Positions 1 through 7,416 are shown, numbered from the stretch's first letter. The stretch: 64,000 nt of DNA from Chryseobacterium rhizoplanae (GCF_900182655.1 NZ_FXTC01000008.1:1-64000); one strand, 5' to 3'. Notes: a model not told the origin generated them from the letters alone. Program-made: numbers and translations.

Positions 1-18
1 AAGACTTAATCTAAAAGG

Positions 19-47
19 AAAGAGTCCGGTACAGTACCGAACTCTTT
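19..47 (-). terminator. Possible terminator hairpin downstream of pnp
   Basis: An inverted repeat (AAAGAGT and CGGTAC arms around a short loop) lies about 85 nt beyond the pnp stop codon. On the minus strand it is followed by a short T-run. It could serve pnp or a gene outside the window; the T-run is weak. Confidence 0.5.
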
Positions 48-131
48 CATATAATAATATTGTTTAATTTTGTCTAAACTTTTGGGTGCAGTCTACACTG
101 AGGGATTTTTTATATTTAAGAATGATTCTTA

Positions 132-2405
132 TTAAGCTTCGTTAGAAGGAGTTTCGTTTTCCACTGGTTTTTCGCTTTGTGGTTTTTCACCTTGTGGCTT
201 CTGTCCTTCAGGTCTTCTTTGTCCCTCTGGTCTTCTTTGCCCTTCCGGTCTTCCCTGTCCTTCTGGTCTACCTTGTCCTTCCGGTCTTGGAGGTCTTGGT
301 AAAAGAACTTTTCTTGAAAGTTTCATTTTCTTACGGTCATCATAACCCATGAACTTCACTTCTACTTCATCGCCTTCAGCATAAGGAACTTTGTCCAGAC
401 GAGCCCATTCAATTTCAGAAATGTGAAGAAGTCCTTCTGTACCTTTAGCAATTGCTACAAATGCACCAAAGTCCATTACTTTCACTACTTTACCTTTGTA
501 AACTTCACCTACAACCGGTACGAAAGTAATTTCGTTGATCTTAGCAACAGCAGCATTGATTTTCTCTCTGTCTGTTCCTGCAATCTCGATACGTCCGATT
601 TCTCCGACTTCTTCAATAGCAATAACAGTATCAGTATCTTTCTGCATCTGCTGAATGATTTTTCCTCCAGGCCCGATTACAGCTCCAATGAAGTCTTTAG
701 CGATCTCCATTACTACCATTTTCGGAGCGTGAGGCTTCACGTCTGCTCTTGGCTCAGCAATTGTTTCAGTGATTTTATTTAAGATGTGTAATCTTCCGTC
801 TCTTGCCTGCATCAAAGCTTTTTCCATGATATCCATAGAAAGCCCCTGGATTTTGATATCCATCTGACAAGCAGTGATACCGTCTGCGGTACCTGTTACT
901 TTAAAGTCCATATCTCCAAGGTGATCTTCATCTCCTAAGATATCAGAAAGTACAGTGAATTTACCTGATTTTGCATCTGTGATCAATCCCATTGCAATAC
1001 CGGAAACAGGTTTTGTAATCTTTACCCCGGCATCCATTAGTGCCAGTGTTCCTGCACAAACTGTTGCCATTGATGATGAACCGTTTGATTCCAGGATATC
1101 AGAAACAATTCTGATGGTATATGGATTTTCTTCAGGAATTACAGCCTGCAATGCTCTCTGAGCAAGGTTACCGTGTCCTACTTCTCTTCTTGAAGTTCCT
1201 CTTAAAGGTCTTGCTTCACCTGTAGAGAACGGAGGGAAGTTATAATGTAAGAAGAATTTTTCGTCGTGTTGCGTAATTACGCTGTCTACCATGTTGGCAT
1301 CTTTCACAGAACCTAACGTTACTGCTGTTAAAGACTGAGTTTCACCTCTTGTAAACACTGCAGAACCGTGAGCTCCCGGAAGATAATCAATTTCTGACCA
1401 GATTGGACGGATCGTTTGAGGATCACGACCATCAAGACGGATATTATCTTCAAGAATCATCTGACGCATTGCTTCTTTCTCTACATCATGATAATATACT
1501 TTTACGAAAGGGGTTACTCTTTCCAATTCTTCTTCGTTATCAGCATATTGAGCAAGGAATTCTTCACGAACCGCTTTGAATTTCTCTCCTCTCTCCTCTT
1601 TTCCAGATGGAGTTCTTGCTACTTCATATACTTTATCGTAAGTTTCTTTCCATACTTTTTCACGAATTTCTTCGTCATGAGTTTCGTGAGAATATTCTCT
1701 CTTAGGGAAAGCTTTTCCTACTTTTTCTGCTAATCTCTCCTGAGCTTCAATTTGCTTTTTAATTTCAGCATGACCAAAATTAATAGCTTCTAACATTTCC
1801 TGCTCAGAAATTTCTTTCATTTCACCTTCTACCATTACGATGGAATCCTTAGTAGCTCCAACCATGATGTCCAGCTCAGAATTTTTCAACTCTTCATAGC
1901 TTGGGTTGATAGAAAGTACTCCGTCAAATCTTACAACTCTTACTTCAGACATTGGTCCGTTGAAAGGGATATCTGTAATAGCAATGGCTGCAGAAGCTGC
2001 CAAACCTGCTAAATCATCAGGAATTGTTTTTCCGTCATAAGAAATTAATGAAATCATCACCTGAACTTCGGCATGGAAATCTTCAGGGAAAAGCGGACGT
2101 AAAACTCTGTCCACCAAACGCATTGTTAAAATTTCCTGATCAGAAGGTCTTGCTTCTCTACGGAAGAAGTTTCCAGGAATTCTTCCACCTGCGTAGAATT
2201 TTTCTCTGTAATCAACGGTTAATGGTAAAAAATCTACACCAGGATTTGCTTCTTTATTGGCTACAACAGTTGCTAAAAGCATTGTTCCACCCATTTTTAC
2301 TACCACAGATCCGTCAGCCTGCTTAGCCAATTTCCCTGTTTCGATAGTGATTTCTCTGCCGTCAGCAAGAGTAATCATTTCTGTAAACGCTTGAGGTATA
2401 CTCAT
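132..2405 (-). CDS. pnp: Polyribonucleotide nucleotidyltransferase (PNPase)
   Basis: This is the 3'-5' phosphorolytic exoribonuclease of mRNA turnover, which acts as a cytoplasmic trimer. The 757-residue protein has the full family layout: two RNase PH domains separated by an alpha-helical linker (first about 10-230, second about 320-550, with the [13 protein letters not shown] segment), a KH domain near 555-615 (IGPGGKIIQ) and an S1 domain near 620-690 ([16 protein letters not shown]). Most bacterial PNPases are about 700-715 residues. The excess is a C-terminal tail from about residue 700 made of RPEGQ-type repeats and a Glu/Pro/Lys-rich end. The ATG at 2405 is followed directly by conserved sequence. 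A TACCTTTG -7 element lies about 65 nt upstream at 2472-2479. The classical partner rpsO is 2.7 kb away rather than adjacent. Confidence 0.97.
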   Translation of the reverse strand: MSIPQAFTEMITLADGREITIETGKLAKQADGSVVVKMGGTMLLATVVANKEANPGVDFLPLTVDYREKFYAGGRIPGNFFRREARPSDQEILTMRLVDRVLRPLFPEDFHAEVQVMISLISYDGKTIPDDLAGLAASAAIAITDIPFNGPMSEVRVVRFDGVLSINPSYEELKNSELDIMVGATKDSIVMVEGEMKEISEQEMLEAINFGHAEIKKQIEAQERLAEKVGKAFPKREYSHETHDEEIREKVWKETYDKVYEVARTPSGKEERGEKFKAVREEFLAQYADNEEELERVTPFVKVYYHDVEKEAMRQMILEDNIRLDGRDPQTIRPIWSEIDYLPGAHGSAVFTRGETQSLTAVTLGSVKDANMVDSVITQHDEKFFLHYNFPPFSTGEARPLRGTSRREVGHGNLAQRALQAVIPEENPYTIRIVSDILESNGSSSMATVCAGTLALMDAGVKITKPVSGIAMGLITDAKSGKFTVLSDILGDEDHLGDMDFKVTGTADGITACQMDIKIQGLSMDIMEKALMQARDGRLHILNKITETIAEPRADVKPHAPKMVVMEIAKDFIGAVIGPGGKIIQQMQKDTDTVIAIEEVGEIGRIEIAGTDREKINAAVAKINEITFVPVVGEVYKGKVVKVMDFGAFVAIAKGTEGLLHISEIEWARLDKVPYAEGDEVEVKFMGYDDRKKMKLSRKVLLPRPPRPEGQGRPEGQGRPEGQRRPEGQRRPEGQKPQGEKPQSEKPVENETPSNEA
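198..300 (-). repeat. Tandem RPEGQ-coding repeat in the pnp tail
   Basis: Five imperfect copies of an 18-nt unit encode RPEGQ followed by G, R or K, directly after the S1 domain. Copies differ at silent and Arg/Gly positions, so this is an old tandem expansion under protein-level constraint. It forms a basic, disordered, Pro/Gly/Gln-rich tail that may contact RNA or partners (inference). Confidence 0.85.
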
Positions 2406-2471
2406 AAATTTGTCTTCTTAATACTCCGTATTGAGTATGAATTAATATTTAAACTCTTTAAATTTCGTGTG

Positions 2472-2479
2472 CAAAGGTA
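2472..2479 (-). promoter_or_regulatory. Probable pnp -7 element (TACCTTTG)
   Basis: The minus strand reads TACCTTTG, a full match to the Bacteroidota -7 consensus TAnnTTTG, about 67 nt upstream of the pnp start. I found no clear TTG at the -33 distance. The rest of the 434-nt gap to the MFS gene holds only the divergent promoters. Confidence 0.55.
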
Positions 2480-2741
2480 CTATATAATAATGAAATATTA
2501 AATTTTTCACTTGCATAAATAGGTCGTCAAAATACAAAAAATTGGCTATCAGTTGATGAAAGATTCAAAATTTTATAGCTGTAACCTCAACTTATTCGTT
2601 ATTTGTGAAAACAAAAATGTGTTTTTCTGAAGATAATGCATTGAAAAATGCTGGTGTTTTTGTATTATTGTCTCAAAAAATGAAAATAACATTCTAAATT
2701 AAAAAGAAGGATACATTTCATTATAAAAACCATTAAAATTA

Positions 2742-2772
2742 TTGCAAAAACATAGGTAGATCCCTATATTTG
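2742..2772 (+). promoter_or_regulatory. Promoter of the sugar transporter gene
   Basis: TTG at 2742-2744, a 20-nt spacer and TATATTTG at 2765-2772 match the Bacteroidota primary sigma consensus. This predicts transcription from about 2778 and a leader near 60 nt before the ATG at 2840. Confidence 0.75.
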
Positions 2773-2839
2773 CCTTACTTCACAAAATGCAATGCTGTGG
2801 GCAAAAAAGTTAAGGACTTATCCTTATACAGATAAATAA

Positions 2840-4267
2840 ATGTTTATGATTAATAAAGAAGTACAATCGCAAAGCAGGAATTATACGGTTCCGTTGATTA
2901 CCATCACCCTGCTGTTTTTTATGTGGGGATTCATCACCTGTATGAATGACATTCTGATCCCCTATCTGAAGCAACTTTTCAATCTTACCTTTTTCGAATC
3001 CATGCTGGTACAGTTCTGTTTTTTCGGAGCTTACTTTATCGGATCGCTGATTTATTTCCTGATCTCTATTACAAAAGGAGATCCTATCAATAAATTGGGG
3101 TATAAAAAAGGAATCCTGTTCGGAATTTTTCTCGCGGCTTTTGGCTGTGTCCTTTTTTATCCGGCAGCTACGTTTTCGTATTATCCGTTGTTTTTAGGGG
3201 CCTTATTTATTTTAGGATTAGGTTTTACGGTATTGCAGATTACTGCCAATGCCTATGTTTCGTTACTGGGAAGTGAGGAATCTGCTTCCAGCCGACTGAA
3301 TATGACACAGGCATTCAACGCATTCGGAACTACGATTGCTCCTGTGCTTGGGGGCCACCTTATTTTTGAATTTTTCTCATCCCCGGATGGATCATTCAGT
3401 GCGGTAGCAACAAGAATTCCGTATCTTATTTTCGCGGGTATTCTCTTGTTGGTAGCCCTACTGATTTCCAGAGTTAAACTTCCATCATTCCAGATGGGTG
3501 AAGAAGAAGTTGTAAAAGGCTGGGGAGCGCTTGAATTCAGCCATCTGAAATTCGGGGTATTTGCTATGTTCTGCTATGTGGGTGGAGAAGTAGCAGTGGG
3601 AAGCTTTATTATCAGTTTCCTTGAGCAGCCTCAAATTATGGGCTTCAATGAAATCATCAGTAAGAATTACCTTTCTCTGTATTGGGGCGGTGCCATGATT
3701 GGCCGTTTTCTTGGAGCTATCTCTTTGAACCAATCTTTAAGCCAGAGTAAAAAGGCTGTTTTTATGCTCGGGGCAGCAGGAGCTGTTTTCCTTGTAATCT
3801 TCAGCATTGTAAATCTTACGTTCTCTCAGATCAGCTTTTTCCTTGTATTTATCGTTCTGAATTTCATTGCCTTTTTCATTGGTAAAGCGGCTCCTGCAAG
3901 AACGCTATCAATCTTTGCAGCGATCAATGTCGTATTATTAATTTCAGCCATGGTTAATCATGGAGAACTGGCTATGTACAGCATTTTAGGAATCGGGATT
4001 TTCAACTCTATCATGTTCTCTAATATTTATACATTGGCTATTTCAGGATTGGGTAAATATACCAGCCAGGGATCATCATTAGTGGTAATGGCTATCTTAG
4101 GAGGTGCTATTGTTCCTATATTTCAGGGGTATCTTGCAGATCAGTTTGGAGTACAGCATTCATTCATTATTCCTGTATTCTGCTATCTGGTTATTCTGAT
4201 CTTCGGCGCTTACTGTACCAAATATCTTGGTCATGTAGAAACCACTGAATCCAAAGCAGGGCATTAA
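2840..4267 (+). CDS. FucP/GluP-type sugar:H+ symporter (MFS)
   Basis: This is an inner-membrane sugar transporter of the FucP/glucose-galactose branch of the major facilitator superfamily. The 475 residues form about twelve hydrophobic segments. The first helix ends in CMNDILIPYLK; Asp37 aligns by motif with the Asp of E. coli FucP that takes part in proton coupling. The later LQITANAYVSLLG segment and the Asn-rich MTQAFNAFGT are also family hallmarks. A second ATG two codons in (2846) is an equally possible start. The gene stands alone on the plus strand with its own promoter and terminator, between pnp and rpsO. The substrate (glucose, galactose, fucose or N-acetylglucosamine) cannot be read from the sequence. 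Confidence 0.9.
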   Translation: MFMINKEVQSQSRNYTVPLITITLLFFMWGFITCMNDILIPYLKQLFNLTFFESMLVQFCFFGAYFIGSLIYFLISITKGDPINKLGYKKGILFGIFLAAFGCVLFYPAATFSYYPLFLGALFILGLGFTVLQITANAYVSLLGSEESASSRLNMTQAFNAFGTTIAPVLGGHLIFEFFSSPDGSFSAVATRIPYLIFAGILLLVALLISRVKLPSFQMGEEEVVKGWGALEFSHLKFGVFAMFCYVGGEVAVGSFIISFLEQPQIMGFNEIISKNYLSLYWGGAMIGRFLGAISLNQSLSQSKKAVFMLGAAGAVFLVIFSIVNLTFSQISFFLVFIVLNFIAFFIGKAAPARTLSIFAAINVVLLISAMVNHGELAMYSILGIGIFNSIMFSNIYTLAISGLGKYTSQGSSLVVMAILGGAIVPIFQGYLADQFGVQHSFIIPVFCYLVILIFGAYCTKYLGHVETTESKAGH

Positions 4268-4290
4268 AAATCAATCATATCAAAATGTAT

Positions 4291-4324
4291 AAGCGGAATA
4301 TCTCAAAGGTGTTCCGCTTTTTTT
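4291..4324 (+). terminator. Terminator of the sugar transporter gene
   Basis: AAGCGGAA and TTCCGCTT arms are followed by a run of seven T, 24 nt after the stop codon. This is a strong intrinsic terminator. Confidence 0.85.
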
Positions 4325-4388
4325 CGATCTTAAAATGTAACTTTCCACCATAAAAAAGAACTTATCTAATAATTAACACCAAATTATT

Positions 4389-4748
4389 ATGAAAATACAA
4401 TTAAAGCTTGAATACGCAGCATTTCTGTTGTTAGGGATCTATGCTTTTGCCCAAACGGGATATTCATGGTGGTGGTTTGCCGGACTATTCCTTGCGCCGG
4501 ACATTTCAATGCTGGGGTATACGGTGAATGCTAAGGTTGGAGCATTTTTCTATAATCTATTCCATCACTTTGGAGTAGCTGTGATTGTTTATTTTGCCGG
4601 AACAGCTTTATCACTTCCCTATTTGCAGATGATAGGAGCCATCTTATTTTCTCACTCCGCTTTTGACAGGATTCTGGGCTATGGATTGAAGTATCCGGAT
4701 AGTTTTCAGAATACGCATTTGGGAAAGATTGGAAAGAAGGCTGAATAA
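4389..4748 (+). CDS. DUF4260 family small membrane protein
   Basis: A 119-residue protein with three to four hydrophobic segments. The arrangement LEYAAFLLLGIYAF, FAGLFLAPDISMLGY, FFYNLFHHFG and SHSAFDRILGYGLKYPDSFQNTHLG matches my knowledge of the DUF4260 family. The conserved polar residues (Asp in APDISM, paired His in FHHFG, Asp/Arg in FDRILGYG) sit at membrane edges and could form a metal or substrate site, but no function is established. The gene follows the transporter by 120 nt after a terminator, so it is probably transcribed separately. Confidence 0.85.
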   Translation: MKIQLKLEYAAFLLLGIYAFAQTGYSWWWFAGLFLAPDISMLGYTVNAKVGAFFYNLFHHFGVAVIVYFAGTALSLPYLQMIGAILFSHSAFDRILGYGLKYPDSFQNTHLGKIGKKAE

Positions 4749-4770
4749 AATAGCAATTGTAGAGGGCTGA

Positions 4771-4821
4771 CCACCCCGTCAAAAATTCTTTGAATTTTCG
4801 CCACCCCTCCGGAGGAGGGGA
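4771..4821. repeat. Dispersed palindromic intergenic repeat, copy 1
   Basis: A 51-nt block holds two nested palindromes: an AAAATTC/GAATTTT arm pair and a CCCCTCC/GGAGGGG arm pair, joined by GCCA. The same block recurs at 53755-53805. Both copies are intergenic, which resembles REP-type elements. The rest of the 366-nt gap to rpsO (4749-5114) holds only this and the rpsO terminator. Confidence 0.7.
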
Positions 4822-5064
4822 ATTTTCGCACCTTCAGTTGTGCTATTGGCTCAAGTTGTAATCTTTTTATGGATAATAAAAGCTGGATTCTTACGGAATG
4901 ACAAATACAAAGCTCCATTTGAATTGTGTGATTCCGCAGAAATCTAAATACTCTTTATTAAAATCAAAGACTTTCAAAACTTAAGTGTTCTTCTCAAACA
5001 TCTAATAGTTTCTAAAAAAGCTTTTGTGCTTTTTATAGTTAAAGATTCCAAGCACTATAAAACA

Positions 5065-5094
5065 AAAAAGCAACCTCTTTCGAAGTTGCTTTTT
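5065..5094 (-). terminator. Terminator of rpsO
   Basis: AAAAAGCAAC and GTTGCTTTTT arms surround a 10-nt loop, 20 nt beyond the rpsO stop. The flanking A/T runs make it usable on the minus strand. Confidence 0.85.
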
Positions 5095-5114
5095 ATTTTG
5101 AAAATCTTTATAGA

Positions 5115-5384
5115 TTATTTTCTTAAACCTAATGCAGCAATAATAGCTCTGTATCTTGCGATATCTTTCTTTTTAAGGTAATCTAATAAACTTTTTCTCT
5201 TACCTACCAATTTCACTAGAGATCTCTCTGTGTTGAAATCGTGACGGTTAGCCTTTAGGTGTTGAGATAAGTGGTTGATTCTGAAAGTGAAAAGAGCAAT
5301 TTGTCCTTCTGCGCTTCCTGTGTCCTGTGCAGATTTTCCATGTTGTGCGAAAATTTCCTGCTTTTTGTCTGTTGTTAAGTACAT
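5115..5384 (-). CDS. rpsO: 30S ribosomal protein uS15
   Basis: An 89-residue protein of exactly the usual length. It contains the uS15 signatures GSAEGQIALFTFRINHLSQHLK and HDFNTERSLVKLVGKRKSLLDYLKK. It binds 16S rRNA helices 20-22 at the central domain of the small subunit. It has a consensus promoter at 5420-5449 and its own terminator, so it forms a single-gene unit. pnp, which usually follows rpsO in many bacteria, is downstream in the same direction but separated by two plus-strand genes. Confidence 0.98.
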   Translation of the reverse strand: MYLTTDKKQEIFAQHGKSAQDTGSAEGQIALFTFRINHLSQHLKANRHDFNTERSLVKLVGKRKSLLDYLKKKDIARYRAIIAALGLRK

Positions 5385-5419
5385 TCCAATATTGTTTAAT
5401 GATTATTATGTAACGGGTG

Positions 5420-5449
5420 CAAAATTACGACTATTTTTTGATTCTGCAA
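5420..5449 (-). promoter_or_regulatory. rpsO promoter
   Basis: On the minus strand TTG (5449-5447), a 19-nt spacer and TAATTTTG (5427-5420) match the Bacteroidota promoter consensus, predicting a leader of about 30 nt. Confidence 0.75.
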
Positions 5450-5535
5450 ACATTATTGATTTCATAAATCAAATTTGATAGAAAAAAATGTTAAAAATTT
5501 CTTAATAAATTTTATGCAATCCAACGAAAAGGCAG

Positions 5536-5543
5536 TAATTTTG
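5536..5543 (+). promoter_or_regulatory. -7 element (TAATTTTG) close to the 5558 gene
   Basis: TAATTTTG ends 14 nt before the ATG at 5558, so the predicted transcript has a leader of only a few nucleotides. Confidence 0.55.
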
Positions 5544-5557
5544 CATTCGAATTACAA

Positions 5558-6103
5558 ATGAAAAAAATTATATTCTTTACAGCAATTACTTTTTTGTTCA
5601 TCGGGTTTACTTCGGTAAAAGCCCAGAAAACGGCTGATGACAAAATAAAAAAAGTTCTGTACTTCAATCCTGAAGTAGAGCCTGATATTGACGAAATAAA
5701 AGACCCTACCAACAATGCTTTCTTTGATGCCGTTACCGATAATTTCAGTGGCAGAAGAAATAAAATGCTTCGCGCAGAAGTTCAGGTTCCCTTTGACAGC
5801 ATAGATAAACAAACTATTGTAGACTACTGCCTCAACAATGATGCAGATTTTGCCATTGTTTCCAAAGTGAGATATTTCAAAGTTGGATTTGGAAAATATG
5901 TTTTCTCCAATCAGGTGGTTGTGAGTATGAAACTCTTTGGTGCTGACGGCACTCTTGTAACCGAAACTGACCATGATACCTATCGAAAAAGCATGCGTCT
6001 GCTGGGCTCCACAACCAATTCTGTCAAAATAGGAACCGAAGGAGCGATAAAGGGAATCATCAAAAAACTGAGAAAACTGAAACCGACGGAAGCAGAGCTT
6101 TGA
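5558..6103 (+). CDS. Secreted protein of unknown function
   Basis: A 181-residue protein that I cannot place in a family. Residues 1-22 form a clear signal peptide (MKKIIFFTAITFLFIGFTSV then KAQ), so it should reach the periplasm. The mature part alternates beta-rich stretches (RAEVQVPFDSI, FAIVSKVRYFKVGFGKYVFSNQVVVSMKLFGADG) and ends with a basic helix (IKGIIKKLRKLK). The DADFAIVSKVRYF and VVVSMKLFGADGTLV pattern recalls lipoproteins that report whole-cell parameters, but nothing catalytic is visible. It has a nearby -7 element and no operon partner. Confidence 0.75.
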   Translation: MKKIIFFTAITFLFIGFTSVKAQKTADDKIKKVLYFNPEVEPDIDEIKDPTNNAFFDAVTDNFSGRRNKMLRAEVQVPFDSIDKQTIVDYCLNNDADFAIVSKVRYFKVGFGKYVFSNQVVVSMKLFGADGTLVTETDHDTYRKSMRLLGSTTNSVKIGTEGAIKGIIKKLRKLKPTEAEL

Positions 6104-6376
6104 GTTCTGAGTTTAAGGTTTAAGGTTTAAGGTTGGAATATAAGACTTTTGAAAATCAATGGTCAATTTTGCTTCGCAAGTCAATTGTGAACTGTTATTC
6201 CTTTGCTCAATTAGCTGTACCAGAAAAATTCATCATTCATCATTCATCATTTTTTACAAAGTACTTCCCGTCTCCAGAATTATAAATATTTTCATGTTAA
6301 ATAAAGCACTTGTCCGCACTTATGGAACAGGTGCTTTTCACTTTAAATACATCATAAATAATTGATTAACAATTAA
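6104..6376. other. Intergenic region with short tandem repeats
   Basis: No gene is convincing here. The stretch contains three head-to-tail copies of a GTTTAAG-like heptamer (about 6110-6134) and about 3.5 copies of an ATTCATC heptamer (about 6228-6252). The 68-codon open frame at 6159 lacks coding character. Confidence 0.5.
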
Positions 6377-6446
6377 ATATTTTCACCAAATAAGGAATTA
6401 TTAAATATTTTTTACTATTTTAGTCTTACATTAAAACCAAAATATC
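6377..6446 (+). repeat. Promoter-region repeat A, upstream of peptide 1
   Basis: About 70 nt beginning AATATTTTCACCAAA and ending just before the ATG of peptide 1 is closely matched at 6851-6921 before peptide 3. Both copies contain TACTATTTTAG (TATTTTAG at 6416-6423, one mismatch from the TAnnTTTG -7 consensus) followed by an ACATTAAA stretch. It most likely carries the promoter and leader of the first peptide pair. Confidence 0.7.
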
Positions 6447-6587
6447 ATGAAAAATCTAAAGAAACTCAGCAGAGAAAAAGCAAAACAAGTGAATGGAGGC
6501 TCCATGGAAAGATGTAGCGAAACCAATCCCTGTGCTGTTGGATGGTGCTGCTTCGGAATCTGTTCACCCTTCATCTGTCTTGAATAG
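6447..6587 (+). CDS. Cys-rich peptide 1 with double-glycine leader, knottin-like
   Basis: A 46-codon ORF. Residues 1-18 are a leader with regularly spaced Leu/Val (L4, L7, V15) ending in NGG, typical of peptides cleaved by C39 peptidase-ABC exporters. The 28-residue core has six Cys at 23, 29, 34, 35, 39 and 44, i.e. C-x5-C-x4-CC-x3-C-x4-C. That is the disulfide framework of inhibitor cystine knots. Peptides 2-4 share leader and framework, which makes chance very unlikely. It starts 24 nt after a -7-like element in repeat A and is followed after 39 nt by peptide 2. Bacteriocin-like LKKLSR leaders are known in Chryseobacterium; the activity and the actual bonding are inference. No exporter is in the window. 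Confidence 0.85.
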   Translation: MKNLKKLSREKAKQVNGGSMERCSETNPCAVGWCCFGICSPFICLE

Positions 6588-6626
6588 AATGTAAAAAATT
6601 AACTAACTCACATAAAATCAAATCTC

Positions 6627-6773
6627 ATGAAAAATCTAAAAAAACTCAGCAGACAAGTTCAAAAGGAAATCAAAGGCAGCGGACCTTTCAAAAGATGTAC
6701 AGAACATTACGAATGTCCGGGCGGATCATGTTGTCATAACACCTGTGTTGTGAACCCATGTCCCCTGGAATAA
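6627..6773 (+). CDS. Cys-rich peptide 2 with double-glycine-type leader, knottin-like
   Basis: A 48-codon ORF. The first nine residues are identical to those of peptide 3, and one of the nine differs in none of peptides 1-3. The leader ends in KGSG rather than NGG, so cleavage would follow a Gly-Ser or Gly-Gly-like site. Cys are at 24, 30, 35, 36, 40 and 45, exactly the spacing of peptide 1. The core is less hydrophobic and contains His residues between Cys. It shares a transcript with peptide 1 (39-nt gap) and is followed within 20 nt by a strong terminator. Confidence 0.85.
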   Translation: MKNLKKLSRQVQKEIKGSGPFKRCTEHYECPGGSCCHNTCVVNPCPLE

Positions 6774-6789
6774 TATATGATCATTACGG

Positions 6790-6815
6790 ACACCTGCAAT
6801 TGTAGGTGTTTTTTT
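6790..6815 (+). terminator. Terminator of the peptide 1-2 unit
   Basis: ACACCT and AGGTGT arms with a self-complementary CAATTG centre are followed by seven T. Confidence 0.85.
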
Positions 6816-6850
6816 ATTTAAAAATTAAATAAAATATTGATTTATGGAAA

Positions 6851-6921
6851 AATATTTTCACCACCAAATGAATAATATAAAAATATTTACTATTTTAGTT
6901 TAACATTAAATCTAAAACCAT
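6851..6921 (+). repeat. Promoter-region repeat B, upstream of peptide 3
   Basis: This is the second copy of the block at 6377-6446, with the same AATATTTTCACC start, the same TACTATTTTAG (TATTTTAG at 6891-6898) and the same ACATTAAA run before the ATG. It shows that promoter plus peptide pair was duplicated as a unit. Confidence 0.7.
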
Positions 6922-7071
6922 ATGAAAAATCTAAAAAAACTCAGCAGACAAGCTGCCAAAGAAATTAACGGTGGTATCGGCCCGTTCAGATGCAGTATAA
7001 CAAGACCATGTTCTGTGGGATATTGCTGTAACGGAGAATGTTGGGATCATGACTGTCCGATAGAGCCTTAA
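6922..7071 (+). CDS. Cys-rich peptide 3 with double-glycine leader, knottin-like
   Basis: A 49-codon ORF with the same nine-residue leader start as peptides 1 and 2, ending in INGG at residue 18. The core has Cys at 24, 30, 35, 36, 40 and 45 (C-x5-C-x4-CC-x3-C-x4-C) and an acidic C-terminus after a Trp-Asp-His-Asp loop. Loop residues differ strongly from peptides 1 and 2 while the Cys and the leader are fixed, the pattern expected of diversifying secreted peptides. It lies directly downstream of promoter repeat B; peptide 4 follows after 20 nt. Confidence 0.85.
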   Translation: MKNLKKLSRQAAKEINGGIGPFRCSITRPCSVGYCCNGECWDHDCPIEP

Positions 7072-7091
7072 TCTTACTATATTTGATCACC

Positions 7092-7253
7092 ATGAAAAAT
7101 TCAAATCTTAAGAAGCTCAACAGGCTGCAGCAGAAAAATATTAAAGGAAACGGAATAAAAAAGTGTGGGGACAACTCAGATTGCGGCCCCTACCAGTGCT
7201 GTACAAATGCTGTCTGCACATACATCCCTACCTCGGAATGTGAACCAATTTAA
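7092..7253 (+). CDS. Cys-rich peptide 4 with double-glycine-type leader, diverged
   Basis: A 53-codon ORF, the most diverged of the four. The leader keeps the NLKKL core but has two extra residues and ends in KGNG. Cys are at 25, 31, 36, 37, 42 and 50 (C-x5-C-x4-CC-x4-C-x7-C), so the last two loops are longer. The C-C-CC-C-C order is kept. It is the second gene of the peptide 3-4 unit and is followed by a terminator. Confidence 0.82.
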   Translation: MKNSNLKKLNRLQQKNIKGNGIKKCGDNSDCGPYQCCTNAVCTYIPTSECEPI

Positions 7254-7283
7254 AGAATATTGGAATTTAAATTTAATTTTTGA

Positions 7284-7310
7284 ACATCCGCTTCGGCGGG
7301 TGTTTTTTTT
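7284..7310 (+). terminator. Terminator of the peptide 3-4 unit
   Basis: ACATCCGC and GCGGGTGT arms close a TTCG tetraloop, followed by eight T. This is a very strong intrinsic terminator. Confidence 0.9.
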
Positions 7311-7362
7311 GGCCTTATACTGAAGTGATAAACTTTAATTAATCCTTAATTTTGCCACTTTA

Positions 7363-7394
7363 TTGCTCAGTCTTAAAAATTTGAATTATTTTTG
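7363..7394 (+). promoter_or_regulatory. mgtE promoter
   Basis: TTG at 7363-7365, a 21-nt spacer and TATTTTTG at 7387-7394 match the Bacteroidota consensus. The TTG that opens the longest mgtE reading frame is therefore probably the -33 element, not a start codon. A second possible -7 element (TAATTTTG) lies at 7347-7354. Confidence 0.65.
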
Positions 7395-7416
7395 CATATC
7401 CAAAAAAATTCACGTT

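Noticed and set aside
423..782. 119-codon plus-strand frame inside pnp
   Set aside because: It is antisense to the S1/KH part of pnp, and its Cys/Phe/Ser-rich product reflects coding on the other strand.
5552..5974. 140-codon minus-strand frame
   Set aside because: It lies opposite the secreted protein gene at 5558, which has a signal peptide and a -7 element; the antisense product has no coherent domain.
6110..6252. Heptamer tandem repeats as a possible CRISPR or integration site
   Set aside because: Units are only 7 nt long, with no spacers, and no cas or integrase gene is near.
6986..7174. 62-codon minus-strand frame across peptides 3 and 4
   Set aside because: The plus strand holds two peptide genes with matching leaders, Cys spacing, promoter repeat and terminator; the antisense frame has none of these.
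7363..7416. TTG at 7363 as the mgtE start
   Set aside because: It coincides with the -33 element of a consensus promoter, so translation from it would need a transcript starting upstream; 7417 is preferred.
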